From contig JAGYVD010000001.1 in the NCBI GenBank assembly GCA_021209875.1, positions 4,898,001 to 4,962,000 on the forward strand: 64,000 nt of DNA. Direction: 5' to 3'. The notes beneath the pieces were generated by a model that did no database searches, was not told the origin of the DNA, and saw only the letters and a program-made list of their open reading frames with translations. The stretch comes from Rosellinia necatrix (lineage: Eukaryota; Ascomycota; Sordariomycetes; Xylariales; Xylariaceae). The translations under genes were made by a program, and so were the position numbers. Numbering within the stretch: the stretch's first letter is position 1; each line of letters begins with the position of its first letter. Positions 13,849 through 27,561 of the stretch are shown here, piece after piece.

Positions 13849-16800
13849 AAACTAAAGTTTATTTTTATTGTTTAAAAAAACGTTAAATTTTTTTAAACGA
13901 TTAGTTAATAAATATATTAAAAATATTATAGCAAAAAAAAATAATTTAATTTTTTTAGCAGAAATTCAACAATAAATACGTTTTAAAAAAAACAACTTAA
14001 ATAAACTAGTATTTTAAAACGTTAATTAATATAATTACTGTAAACTTTATAGCTAGTTTTTAAAGTTTATAAAGTTAATATTATAAACAGATAATATTAA
14101 TATAATAAAACGTTTTAAATATAAAAATAATAATTATAATAAAAATAAAAACAAAAAAATAAACTTATTAATATTTTTATATTAAAATCGTACCGTTTAA
14201 AAAAATAATTAAAACTTATATACAGCTAGCTTTTATAAAACTTTAAAAAACTTTATAAAATAAATAAAAATTAATACAGCTTATTTTATTATTAATAAAT
14301 AATTAAAAATAATATTTGTAGTAATAACGTTTAAAAAAAAAAATTTTATTATAAAATAGCTTTATAAACTTTTAGCAGTTTATAAAACTAATTTATAACT
14401 ATTTTAAAAAATATATTATAAATTTAAATATTATTTATTATTTATTAATAGTGTTTAAAATATTTTAAAAATATTATTAATTTAATAAATAAAATAAATA
14501 ATAATTTTATATAAATATTATATTAAATAAATTAGTTTAGCTTATAAAATAAAAAATTAAAGCTAATTTAAATTACGTTTTAATTAAAATAAATAAAAAA
14601 TTAAAATTTTAAAAACTAAATCGTTATAATATTTATTTAAATAAATAAAACATTTAACAGTTGTTAAAAATTATATTTAAGCTAAACTTAAGCATTTTTG
14701 ATTTATTATATATTAAAAAAATTAAAATTAACTTTTAAAGCTATAAAAGTATTAGTTTTTATAAATAAAAGCTAATAAGCAATAAATTAAAAATAAAATT
14801 TAAATATTAGTTTATGCTTTTAAAAATAAACTTATTAAAAATAATAATTATTTTTAATATAAATTAAAAAAATAGATTATATTATTAGCTGTATAAAAAT
14901 AAAGCTTTAAAAATTTTATACTGTTTATTATTAATAATTATAACGAACTAATATTAAAAACTAGCTAAAAGTTCTAAACTACTTTTTTTATTTTATAATA
15001 ACTTTAATAAATATAAAAAACTAAAATTAAATATTAAAACTTAAAAATAGCTGCAAGCAATAAGTTTATTTTATTTTATATTAAATTTATTTAATAAAAT
15101 AATATAACATAAATGAATTTAAAAATTTTAAACAAGATATATATAATAAAGTATTTAAATATTTAAATAAATTTTATATAAACAAACTATATAATAATAT
15201 AATAAATTTTATTATTTATTATAAATATATATAATTATATAACTATTAGCAGCAGAAAAACTTTATTTAAAATAAAGCTTTATAAAAAAAAAAAAAGCTA
15301 AAAAAAAACTAAAAAAAACTTTAACTTAGGCCGCCTAAAATAGTCTCCGACCTAAAAACGCTTATATATTAAAAATAATAATAAAAACGTTGCTATTATT
15401 AAACAAGCAAAAAATAAAATAAAAATTTACGCTAAGCTAAAATTAAATTAGTTTAAAGCTTTTATTTTAAAAACAAATGTTTTATCTGCTATAAATAAAA
15501 ATATTGCAGCAATAATTATTTTTATAAAAATAATTTTAATTAATTAAATAATATATGTGTTAATATTATTTTTATAAAAATTATAGAAATAAATTATATA
15601 AAAATAAAAATTTAAAAAAAAAAATAGCTTAAAATAAATAAACTTTTTTAAGCGGAAAATATTAATAATAATATAATATAAAAAATCCGTTTAATTTTTT
15701 AAAAATATTTTAAAAAAACCTGCTTTTATAAATTATATTATAATAAATAATAAATTTATATTATTTATTAAAGTTTTAGCCGATATAAAAATAAACATAT
15801 ATATTTTAATTAGCGTAATTTTACCGTTTAAATAATAAAGTATTTAAAACTTAAAATTATAACAAGCTTTAAACTAGCTATTATTACTAAATATAACAAT
15901 AATTTAATTTAATAAATAAACCTGGCTTTAAAAGCATATTTTAAAATATAAAAAAATAATATAAAAGGCCTTTTAAATTATAATTAATATAAAATATAAT
16001 GTAATTATTAGAAAGAAATATTATAATTATTACGACGTGTTAATAAATTTTTTACGTAAATAATTTTTATTTTTAAATAATTAAAAACTAGAGTATTAAG
16101 CTTTTAAAATTTTAATAAATAAAATAAAAGACCTGCTAAAACATTTTAAATATTAAAAAAACGTTGTTTAAAAAAAAAAACTAATAAACTATAAAAATAA
16201 AAAACGTAAAAATAAACAACTTAATTAAAAGCGGCAAAAAAAAAAGCTGTAAAAATAAAACATTTTAAGCTAAATATAATAAAAAATTATTTAACTAAAA
16301 ATTAAGCCGACTATAAACGATATAAACTTAAAAAGCTTTTTAAACTTATTTTAATAATTATTTTAAAGCTTTAAAATTAATAGTTATTTTAAAAAAAAAA
16401 ATATAAAAAAATATATAAAATAAAAAAATTTTAAATAAAAACAGAAATACCGACTTAATTTTAAAAATAATAAAAATTAAACTAAAAATAAAAACTCCGC
16501 TTAAAAAATGCTTAAAAGTTATATAAATTTTAGCAAAACATTATTAAATAATATAAGCATTAATTTATAAAATTGCAACTATTAAAGCTGTAGCTTTTAA
16601 TATAACGTTATAATAAAACGATATAATATGCTATAATAAAATTATATTATATAACATTAATAAAATAATAAAATATAAAAATAAAAATTTAAAACAAACT
16701 ATTAAATAAAAATAAAACAGAACTAAAAAAACTTATTATAAATTGTTTTAAAACTTATTATAAATATTTAAATATTTTTTAAAAGCTGTTTTAAACAACT

Positions 16801-18654
16801 TGTTTTTATATAAACTAGAAATTAACTATTATTTAACGCTAGATTAAAACTTAAAATTATTAAAATATAGCTTTTTATATAAATATTTAAAAAGTTAAAA
16901 CATATTAATAATATATTTATAATAATTTAATAAAAAATTTATAAAATTTATGCTAGCTTTTAAGCAGCTTTTATATTTTTGTATATAAAATAATAAGTTT
17001 TACGTTTATATATTAATTATAAAAACTAAATATTTTAACTTAAAAAACTATTATTTATTACTACCAATTAAAAAATATTAGCTTATATAACATAAGCTAA
17101 AATATTTATAAAATTAATATTAAGCAAGCGTTTTATTATATTTATATTATAAAAAAAATAAAAATTAACTATTTTTAAATTTAACATAAAGTTTATTAGT
17201 TTAAAATATTATTTTTAAATTAATTAATAAGCTAGCTATTTTTAAAAATATATTAATAATATGTTATAAAAATATTTAAATATTTTTATATAGTTTAGAT
17301 TAATAATATTTTAATTTATTTAAATAATAAATTAAAACATTAATATTATATTAATAAAATGCTATAACGTTTTAAAAAATAAAACTATAAGCCGACTTAA
17401 AAAATATAAATTTTATATAAAAACTATTAAGTTTTTAAATTTATTATTAAAACTAAAAAATAAAAGTTAACTTTAATAAAATTAAAATTATTTTTAAGCT
17501 TTTATAACTTTTATAAAAGTTTATTTAAAAATATAATCAAATAATAAAACTATTAAATAACCTAATTTATATAAAAACTAATTTAATTTAGTTAAAAGCT
17601 TATTAAAATACGTTTAAAATATTAAAAACAGGCTAATTAATATATTAGTATTAAAATATTTTAATTATAAAAATAAAATATAAATAAAAATAAACATATT
17701 TAATAAAGTAGCAGCCGGCGTGCTATTATAATAAAAACAGCAAACAACCTGTAGCAGCTAATTATATTTTATTTAAAAACTTTTATAACATAAAATTAAA
17801 CTATAATATTTATAATAAAAAATATTAATTGTTATTAAAAATTATTATATTAAAAAACAGAGTTAAAAAGCTTATAATAATTACAGCTGTTTTTAGTTGT
17901 TATAAATTATATTATATTAAAATATTTTAATATAAAAAATTTTAAATTTAAAACAAGCTGGATAAGCTAAACTAACTATATATTATAACTTTAAGATTAT
18001 ATATTGTTTAAAATTAAAAATATTATAATAAATATTTTTTTAAACCGATAAAAACTTAAAAATAAAAATAATAAAAAACAAATAAAAATTATAGCTTTTT
18101 TAAGCCGGCGATTTTAAAATAAAAAAGTATATATAAAATATATATTATAAAAATATTATATTTTTATTATTATTAAAAATAATATTTATAAATATAATAT
18201 TAAAATAAATCGATATAATATTAGTTTAAACAAATATTAAAAAAACCTAAGCTAATAAAAACTTTAATTAATTAATACTAGAAAACTTATTATTATATAA
18301 AAAAACTAGTTGTTTTTAAATTAAATAACCTATAAACTTAAATAATTAAAAAGTTTATATAAAACTAGCAATAATATATTTAAATTATAAAAAATAAAAC
18401 GTTTAATATTTTAACGTTATTAATAGCTAAAGCTATATTATAAAATTAATTAATATATAATAAACTATTTTGGCTGCTTTATAAAAACTTTTAATAATAA
18501 AATATTAAAAATATTAACTTTATTACTAAAACTAAAATATATTTAGTAATATATAGTAGTTAATTTTAAAAGTTTTTTAAAAATAAATATAAAAATAATA
18601 TAATTTTTATATAATTAATAAACTATTAAAACTAATATAAACAATTATATATAA

Positions 18655-18790
18655 AAATCTATAACAGTAAAAATACTATTAAAATATATTATAAAAGTTT
18701 TTATTAAATATATAAGTAGTTAAAAATAATAATTAGTAATAAAAAAACAATTTATGGCTGATTTTATAAATAAGCGATTAAAAATATATA
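18655..18790 (+). pseudogene. Possible remnant of Copia RNase H C-terminus
   Basis: In one frame, ignoring in-frame stops expected from RIP, the residues run as a KYHKV-like stretch and then QFMADFINKRL. This is like the KHIDIRYH...ADILTKPL end of Copia pol. The reading rests on a short, damaged stretch and could be chance in AT-rich DNA; no other pol motif was recognised. Confidence 0.3.
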
Positions 18791-20019
18791 ATATAAAATT
18801 AGACTTTTTATAGCAGAACATTATTAATTAATAAAATAAATAAAAATAATATATTAATAAATAAATTAAAAGCTGTAACTATATGTTAATTATTTTTAAA
18901 AACTAGTTAAAAGTACTGCTAGCTTTAAACGCGGTTTAAATATTTTTATTTTATAAAGTTTTAAAAAGCTATTTTTAAAAAATATTAATAAAAAGCTAAT
19001 AAATATAATATTTAATTAAAAGCTTAAATAAAAATAAAATATTTATAAAAAAACTAACTAAAAAAGTTGTTTTAAAAAAGCATAAATATTTATAAAAAAA
19101 TCTGCGACTATATTAAAAAGCAAAAATATAAATATAAAAACATAAAAATAAATAATTATATAAATTAATAAATATTAATAAGACTTAAACTTTATAATTA
19201 AAAATTATATGTTTATATTATAAAAAAAAAATAAACTAATAGTTTTAATAATAAGTTAAACTATTTAATAATATAACAAGCTTATAAAATTATTAATATT
19301 TAAACCGATTGTTTTAATATATTTAAGCTAAAACTATTAGCAATATAATAAAAAAGTTATTAGTTTTATATTAAATAATTATAAAAATATATAAACGCCC
19401 TGCTGTTTAAATAAAAAATACTTCGACTTAAAAAAAAATAATTAATAAAGCGTTAAAAAAAAAAAAATAAAAAATAAAAAAAATCCTGTTATTAAAAATC
19501 TAAAAAAAGAAATTGTTTTATAAAATATTATAAACAAGCTGAAAATATAATAATAATTAATATTTAATAGCTGATTTAAAAATGTTTTAATTAAGCTAAA
19601 AAATTTTATAAAAAATATTTAAAAAAAATAAAACTGTTAAAATAATTATAAAAATAAATTAAAGCGGCCGAAAAAAATATATTTATTAAAGCGTATAATA
19701 ATAATAATATACCGCGAAATAAAACATAACTAAAGTTATAAGTGCGGCGTAAATAGTATAATAAATAATTTAATTAAAAAATGAACTAAATAAAAATTAA
19801 TTAATTAATATAATAAATAAAAATTAAAAATTAAAAACTTTTAGATTTTAATTAATTATATATGCTAAAAGTATTTTTTTACTACTTAAAAGTATTAATT
19901 TAAAAATCGCTAGTTTAAGCTTTACATGTAATATAAACAATTTAAAAATTAGTTTAGCATATTTTTAGTTTTACGTGCGGCTAAAAACTTAAGCTAAGTT
20001 TTTTTTGCAAAAAAGGAAT

Positions 20020-20298
20020 TATTATAGCTTACAGCTATAATAATAATTTTTAATTAGCCGGCTAGCTAACCGGCTAATTAATTTTTAATTAGCCATCTAG
20101 CTAAGCAAATATAAGTATAAAATAATAAATATAGTAAGTAAGCCAGTTATGTAATAAATAATTAATAGTATATATAAGTAGAAATTCCGGCCGTCGGCCT
20201 TATATATAGTTTTTTTTTTTTTTTTAACTTTAGTTTTTCTTTCTAATATATAAATATAATTGGGCATCGCTTTAACTGCTGTTATTGCAGCTATTATA
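20020..20298 (+). repeat. Family 2 3' LTR
   Basis: 279 bp; start TATTATAGCTTACAGC equals the 5' LTR start after C-to-T and G-to-A changes. Follows the polypurine tract directly. Confidence 0.87.
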
Positions 20299-20422
20299 TA
20301 TTATAGTAAAAATAATAACAACATTTTTATTAAGCTTATATTATTTAAAAAAAAATTAGTTTTAAAAAAATGCTATTTAAAAAAGCTTTTAATATTATTA
20401 GCTATTTAAATTTAGTTTAAAC

Positions 20423-20680
20423 TATGATAGGCTATGCCTGTAGGTATATTTTTCAGGGTAGCAAATAAAGTTTATTTTATAACTAAATAGCAGAAGTTAT
20501 AAACAGTATATATATAGCTTATAAAACGCATTTTTATAAAGCTGGTCAGTTTTAATTATCTTAGTTTAAGTTTAATAATTAATTTATAAACTATTTAATA
20601 ATTATTTAAAATAAAAATATATAGCAGTTTGCTTATATTAGCTTATATATTAATATTTTTTATAAGTACTGCTTATAATA
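20423..20680 (-). repeat. Family 1 3' LTR (minus-strand copy)
   Basis: 258 bp; begins TATGATAGGC on the plus strand and ends GCTTATAATA, the reversed ends of family 1. It lies only 119 bp beyond the target duplication of the family 2 element. Confidence 0.85.
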
Positions 20681-22114
20681 TTAATTTTTTTTATGTTTTT
20701 AAAAAAGTTATAAGCTAGTTATAAGCTGTTTTATATTTTTATGCTTATATTTTAAATTTATAAATAAAGTTTTTTAAACTGAAAAAAGTTATTTTTATTA
20801 AGTTTTTTTATTTATAAGTTTTAATTTATATATAAATATATATTTTATTAGTTTACTCTGCTAAAATATTTTAACACTGTTTATAAACGTTTTATAATAT
20901 TTTTTTGTTTATTATTTGCTAGTTTTTACGTGTTTTTTTTAAATATTTTAAATATTTATATACAACTATTTTTTAAAATTCTGCCAAGCTTTATTTTTTA
21001 TTTTTTTATATATAGCTCTATAATACTTTTAAGCCGCCTGTTTTTTTTTTTTTTTTTTAATAATAACTAGTTTTATAAGTTATTTTAATTTCCGCTGTAT
21101 TTTAATTTATTATAGAAGCTGTTTATAAGTTAATTTTGTTTGATTTTATAAGCTGTTTAACGTTTTCTTATTAAGATTATATCTATTTTTTTATTATTAC
21201 GGCCAAGCTTGATTTTTATTTATATTTTAGCTAGCTTGTTAGTTTAGCCTGTTAACACAGCTGTATTTTTTTGCTTTTAAAAATTAGTGTTAAACTGTTC
21301 ACGATTTTTTTATTAATTAATTGAAACCTTATTTTTTATTTTACTAAAATAAGCTGTTTTTGGCTATTATTTTATATTAATTTTATTAATAAAAAATAAA
21401 AATATCTGTTTTTTAGTTTTATTTATTAATTTTCTTTTTTAATGTTTAGCGCTATTTTTATTCATTTATAAGTTTTATTAACCAAGTTTTAATCTTATTT
21501 ATATTTCTTTTTTATTTTTTGTTAGCTTTTTTTTTTTTTGTTTTTAAACTGTTTATATGCTATTTATTATAGCTTTAAAAGTTTTTTTTGCCTGTTTTAT
21601 TATAAGCTAGCTTTTTTCTTAATATTTTACGCTGCTTTTATTTTTGTGTATATATAAACATATTATATTATATATATATTATATTAATAAGCTAATAAAT
21701 AACAACTTTTTAGTTTTTTATATTTTTTCAATCAGTGGTACATTTTTTTTATACGCTTATTATAAGCTAATTATAAAAAAAAAACGAGCTGTTATATATT
21801 ATATATATTATATAAATAAATAAAAATGTTTTAAAATAAAGTAACTGCAGGTATAACTATTTATATTTTATATTAATACTGTTTATAAACAAGTTTTTAA
21901 TAGTTTTAACTTCTCTTAAATATTTTTATATTTTCTTAAAAACGTTTATATATATTATAAATATATTTTTATAAGTTTTCTTTTATTAATTATTTATTAT
22001 ATATTTATCAAATTTTTAAACAGTTAGAATAAATTTATTAAAGCTTGTTTAAATTTTTTAAAACGTTTAGTTTATATTAATAAAATATTAAAAATAAGTT
22101 TTAATATCTATAAC

Positions 22115-22427
22115 TGTTAAAACTATAGCAATTAGTCACAGTTATTCACAGCTGTTATATATGCATATGCTTTATATAAGCATATAGCATATATGTCACG
22201 TATATATATACAGCGTATATGTTTTGTACGTAAGACAAGCTATGTTATTACTATTATTTTAGTAGGTTGTACGCTAGCAGAATTTTTATATAAAACTTGA
22301 AATAATATTATATATAATAGTTATTTAAATAAAATTATTAAAAATAATAAATATTATATAATAAAAAGTTATATTTTATTTTACGCGTAAATAATACGTG
22401 TATTATATATATAAAGCTTATTTAATA
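22115..22427 (+). repeat. Family 3 5' LTR of deleted copy
   Basis: 313 bp; starts TGTTAAAACTATAGC and ends TTTAATA (a RIP form of TTCAACA). Preceded by the target duplication ATAAC. Confidence 0.85.
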
Positions 22428-23234
22428 TTAATTAATAGTTATAAAATATAACTACAAATTAGCAAAAAAAAACAAAGCCTGCTTAAAATTTAATAAACTT
22501 AAACAAGTTTTTATATTATATTTTAAAGATTTTATTTTATATAAACAAATTATTTTTATATAATAAAAGCTTAAAAAATTAATTTTAAATATTTATATTT
22601 TTATACGTTTTATTATATTTTAAAGTTATAATATAAAAGTTAAATATTAAAAAGTAATAATATATAATTATATAAAACTATTTATTATATAAAAACTAAA
22701 CAATATATAAATAAACTTTTAAAAACTTGTTTATTAATTTATTATTAAAATTTGTTTATTTATTTTTAATATATTTTATAATAACTTTAAAATAATTATA
22801 TAATAAAAAAACTTTTTATTATATACGATAATATTAAATAATATAATAAAATTATAATAAACTATAAAATTAGCAAATATATTATATAAAATGCTGTTAA
22901 TATATAATATTAAAAATAAAAGCTTGATGTTATAACTGCAACCCTGATTATATTTAATATATAAGCAGCTTATTATATTTTAAAATATAAATATTTAAAT
23001 ATAACTAGCTAGTTATTATAAAAGTTATACGTTAAAAATTTTAAACTATAAACATATAAAATATAAAATTAATTTTATAAGCTAATCTAGCAAAAGCTGT
23101 TAAATATATTAAACAAAAAAAACGTACGATTTAGCAGCAATAACAGCTTTATATAAACAGTTAAGCTTATATAAATTATATAAAAATAATATATACTAAA
23201 TAAACTAAAACGTTTTTTGTTTATATTTATATTA

Positions 23235-23540
23235 ATGCCCGTACAAACACCTGATTTACTTATTTTAAACCAACAGCTTTATATAAATATAAATAATATA
23301 AGCATTTTATAGCCTAAAATACTATTTAACACGTTATAACTAGAATTAACACCTAACGTACGCTTTTAGACCCTAGAAGAAAAAACTAACAAACTATCTG
23401 TACAACCGACAATTAAATATAAACATATTTTTAACCTAATAGACAGGCGTACAACACTTACAGAACATAGACCAAACTTTTAACCAGTTTATAAATACCC
23501 TGTTATATACTACCCTCCACAGACCCCAGACTTTGCCATT
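23235..23540 (+). pseudogene. Lightly mutated internal frame near the 5' LTR, perhaps gag start
   Basis: From an ATG at 23235 one frame stays mostly open, broken by a few TAA/TAG codons where CAA/CAG would fit, up to about 23540, close to the internal deletion point. Position behind the 5' LTR suggests the N-terminal part of gag. No domain was recognised, so the assignment is by position only. The matching DNA in the full copy (about 32150-32420, reversed) is far more degraded. Confidence 0.3.
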
Positions 23541-24529
23541 TTTTTATTATTTTTCTTATCTTTAAATATTTCTTATCTTTTTTGTATAACAACAGCCCAA
23601 ACTTTATTTTATCTGTATAAAAGGGATATATAACTATTACTAAAGGCCTGACTTTTTAAAGAACAGGCCTTAGTAGTGTAATAGTAATATATATAATAGT
23701 TAGCTATTGTATGTTTTAGGTTTAATTTCTAACTAAAGCTAGCAAAGCTTAAAAGTCTACGGTTTATAAATAAACTAATATAATAGACTTTAAGCTTTAT
23801 ATTTTTTTTTATTTATATATAACAATTGATTTTTTTTAAAAAAAAAAAAGATCAAAAGTTATTTTTTTCTTTTTTACGCACGAAAAAAAAAACTATATAT
23901 AAGCTACATTTTTATTTTTATGTTTATATAAACTATATTTTTATTTTTATGTTATTTATATATAAAAAAAAACATTAAAAAAAACAAAAAAGTAAATTTT
24001 TTTTTTTTTTTTTTATAGTTAAAACATTATATTTTATATAAACGTTAAATATAAAAACATAAACGTTTTTAAAAATTAAAAATTTAATAATATAAACTAA
24101 ATAAAACTTTTAATTATAACAGCAGTTATTATATAATTTATTTATATATATTTTAAATATTAAACTTTTAATTTTAAATTAAAAAGTTTAAAATAGCTTT
24201 ATAATAAATAAATTTAGCTTTAATGTTTATAAAAATATTTAAAGCTGTTATTTAAAATAAAATGTTATAAAAAAACAGTAGTAATAATATTTTTAATATT
24301 TTATTATATATAAAAACTTATTAGCAAAAAAAAATAAAAATATATAAATAATTATTTATTTAAAAAAAATTATATATATTAATATATAAAAACTATATTA
24401 AAATTTAATAAACTTAAAGTTTTATAAAAGCGGTAAATTTTATTTGGCCGTTTTTTTTATATAAATAAAATTTGTAAACTATAAAATATTTTTTATTAAA
24501 AAAAGCGCGAAATAAAAGCAGAGGCAGGC

Positions 24530-24602
24530 AGGCAGCGTAAAAGCAGCAGCAGCAGCAGCAGAAGCAGCAGCAAATATTATTATTATTATTATTATTATTA
24601 AT
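24530..24602. repeat. (CAG)n and (ATT)n microsatellite in family 3 element
   Basis: A run of about ten CAG-type triplets with one AAG interruption, followed by about eight ATT triplets. The full copy has a matching reversed tract at about 27907-27990. A translated frame gives poly-Asn and Cys runs, but this is a simple-repeat artefact, not a gene. Confidence 0.85.
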
Positions 24603-24655
24603 ACTGCAGCTTTTAAAAGTTAGCATTTATACCGTATAAAAAAAAAGCTACTACG

Positions 24656-24687
<32 letters not shown>

Positions 24688-24973
24688 TATATAAAAAAAA
24701 AAAAAAACAGACGGAACAGTAGAACAGAAGGTTAGTTGTAAGTAGGGCTATACATATATTTAAGCAGCAGAAAGCACGTTAACAACTTTAAGCTTAAGCT
24801 TAAACATTAAGCGGCAGCTATATAAAGCATGTATAAATTAAACGCTGCGTATAAACAGAAGACTTTATATAAAAAAACAACTATATATAAACAAGCAATT
24901 ATATATATATAAGCAATTATATATAAATAAAAATAACGTATAAAGAAAAACTATAACTAATAAAAAAAGCTAG

Positions 24974-25286
24974 TATTAAAACTATAATAATTAATTATAG
25001 TTATTTATAGCTATTATATATATATATATTTTATATAAATATATAATATATATATTATATATATATATACAGTGTATATATTTTATATATAAAACAAGTT
25101 ATATTATTGTTATTATTTTAATAAGTTATACACTAGCAGAATTTTTATATAAAATTTAAAATAATATTACATATAATAATTACTTAAACAAAATTATTAA
25201 ATATAATAAACATTATATAATAAAAAGTTATATTCCGTTTTACGTGTAAACAGTACATGCATTACATATATAAAGCCCATTCAATA
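24974..25286 (+). repeat. Family 3 3' LTR of deleted copy
   Basis: 313 bp; starts TATTAAAAC, ends TTCAATA, followed directly by ATAAC. Confidence 0.85.
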
Positions 25287-27244
25287 ATAACTATTATTTA
25301 TGCCTAGCTTATATATTATATGAATAAAATTATTGCTATTATTTTAAGCTTTGTTAAACAGTTTTTTAAATAATAAAAAAATTAAACCTTCTTATATAAA
25401 TATCTTACCTGCTGTTTATATTTTTTTATATATTATTTACGTTTAATTAAAAAACTAATAAAAATATTTTAAGAAATAAATAATAATTTATTTATTTTAT
25501 TATAATTAACAAAACTATTTATAAACTTTTTAAAACTATTATTTTTTTAAAAAGTTTTTAAGTTTATATAAACCGCGTTAAAAACATCAGCTTTATTTTA
25601 ATATTTATTATAAACAGATTAAAAAATAAATAAAAATCGGTTAAATTTTAAAATAATATAATAAATAATACAGCTACAGCTATTATTAAAAAAGTTTTAG
25701 CAGCTATAGCCGCGCTTTTTTTATTAAATATATTAGCTGTTTTTATATTGATTATAAACAAAGTTTGAACAACATTAAAGATTAATAATAAAAAATTAAA
25801 ACAAATTAAATAATTTAAACACTGTTTATGCGGCGCTTATTATTATTTTATTTAAAGCTTGTATAAAAAATATAAAATCTTCGACGGCTTGATTTATTAA
25901 TTTTTTATGATTTTTAAATTATTTATAATATATGTACAAGCTAATTTTATTTATAATTAAAAAATATCATGCTTTATATTATTTAATTATTTTATTTATT
26001 ATTTTTTATGTTTTATTTTTAAGCTATATTTCTTTTATTTTTGTATTTTTTTTGTAACAGTTTATTATTTAAGGTTTTAAAAGTTTTTACAAGTTTTTAA
26101 CAGGTTTAGCGTACTTCTTTTATTTTATAACTAGTTTATAAGCTTTTTATGTTTTTATTTTAGTTTAAAAATTTTTAATATTTTTTTTTTTTTTATTTTT
26201 ATTTTTTAAGTTTTATTATTAATATAAAAAAAGCTAGCGATTATTTAATATTTAAAAAACTAAAGATTGAATTTTATATAATATATAAGCTTAATATAAA
26301 AATAGTTATAAATTCTTTTTAAAATAATTAATTTTATTATATAAAACCTGATTATTTTAATAATATAATATTTAACATGTAGCTACGCTAATTTTTAAAA
26401 TACCTGCAGCGTTTATATGTTTTTAAAAAATAATTAAATAAAATCTTTAGGATTAAATTTATTAGCTAGCGTATGCTATTTATTAACAGCTTTTTTTAGT
26501 TTTATTATATTATAGTTATAGCGGCTTAAATAAACTTTATGCTGTTTTTTAGCTTTTATATAAATATTTTAAATAAAGCTTATAAATTGCCAGCTAGTTG
26601 CGCTTAATATTTAATTATTAATATTAGAGTTCTATAATGTTTATAAATTATAAAAAAAAAGCTAAGCTTAATAATTATAATATTTTAATTGTTTATAGCA
26701 AGTATAACTTTTAAAAATAATATAAACTAGTTATATTGAATATACTTAATATATACTTATAAATATATTAATACTTTTTAGTTTGCTTGTTTTATAATTT
26801 TATTTATTTTTAATAAAAATAATAAATAAACGCTGTTTAATATTTATTCATAAATAAATTTTATATTAAAAATAATGGGTTTAGTTTATATTTTGATTAT
26901 TAATTATACTTATAAAAACTTATAATAACGTTAATAATATTATATAAGCTTTTTAATATAAGCTTTTATATTTATTAAAACTATAGCCTTTAATATAAAA
27001 GCTTTATTAAACTTATTTATAATTATTATTAAATTAAAAAGTTGTTTTATTTTTTATTAATAAGTTTAGTATAAAATTTCTTAAAAGTTTGTTTTAATAT
27101 TATTTACAAACTAATAATAAATACAACAAACTTTATTATTAGTTTTTTTATAGTGTTTTTTCATTCTTAATATTAAAATTATATGTAAAATATTTTATAT
27201 TTTTTAAAAATACAAGCTGAAAAACTTTTAAAAATTATTATAAC

Positions 27245-27561
27245 TGTTGAATAGGCTTTATATATGCAATATACATACTGTTGACGCGTGAAACAGAATA
27301 TAACTTCTTGTTATATAATATTTATCATATTTAATAATTCTATTTAAATAATTATTATATATAATATTATTTTAAGTTGTTTATATAAAGATTCTGCTAG
27401 CATATAACCTCTTAAAATAACAGTAATAATATAGCCTGTTTTATATATAAAATATATATACTATATATATATATAAAATATATACACTATATACTTATAT
27501 AAAATATATATATATATATAACAGCTATAAATAACTATAACTAATTATTATAGTTTTAACA
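27245..27561 (-). repeat. Family 3 3' LTR of full copy
   Basis: 317 bp, reverse complement of the LTR at 24974-25286, with expanded AT dinucleotide runs inside (about 27463-27520). Confidence 0.85.

Larger units (their letters stand above)
13571..20298 (+). mobile_element. Family 2 LTR retrotransposon, whole, possibly Copia-type, RIP-destroyed
   Basis: A 6,728-bp unit bounded by LTRs of 278-279 bp (13571-13848 and 20020-20298). Flanks are TATTG (13566-13570) and TATTA (20299-20303), a 5-bp duplication differing by one G-to-A change. A purine tract (20009-20019) abuts the right LTR, giving plus orientation. Near 18655-18790 one frame, read through RIP stops, resembles the end of a Copia RNase H domain. 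If so, more than 1.2 kb separates the end of pol from the 3' LTR, which is unusual for Copia elements. Confidence 0.85.
22115..25286 (+). mobile_element. Family 3 LTR element, internally deleted (3.17 kb)
   Basis: LTRs of 313 bp (22115-22427 and 24974-25286), ends TGTTAAAAC...TTCAAYA, flanked by identical ATAAC (22110-22114, 25287-25291). Reverse alignment with 27245-33509 covers both ends, but about 3 kb of the interior is missing: homology to 32040-33190 breaks near 23530 and resumes as homology to about 28690-29100. The copy is a non-autonomous derivative inserted in the family 1 element. Confidence 0.87.

Noticed and set aside
24414..24626. 70-codon minus-strand frame with poly-Asn and Cys-rich runs
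   Set aside because: Produced by translating (ATT)n and (CAG)n microsatellites near the 3' end of a dead LTR element; the relative at 27884-28132 has the same origin.
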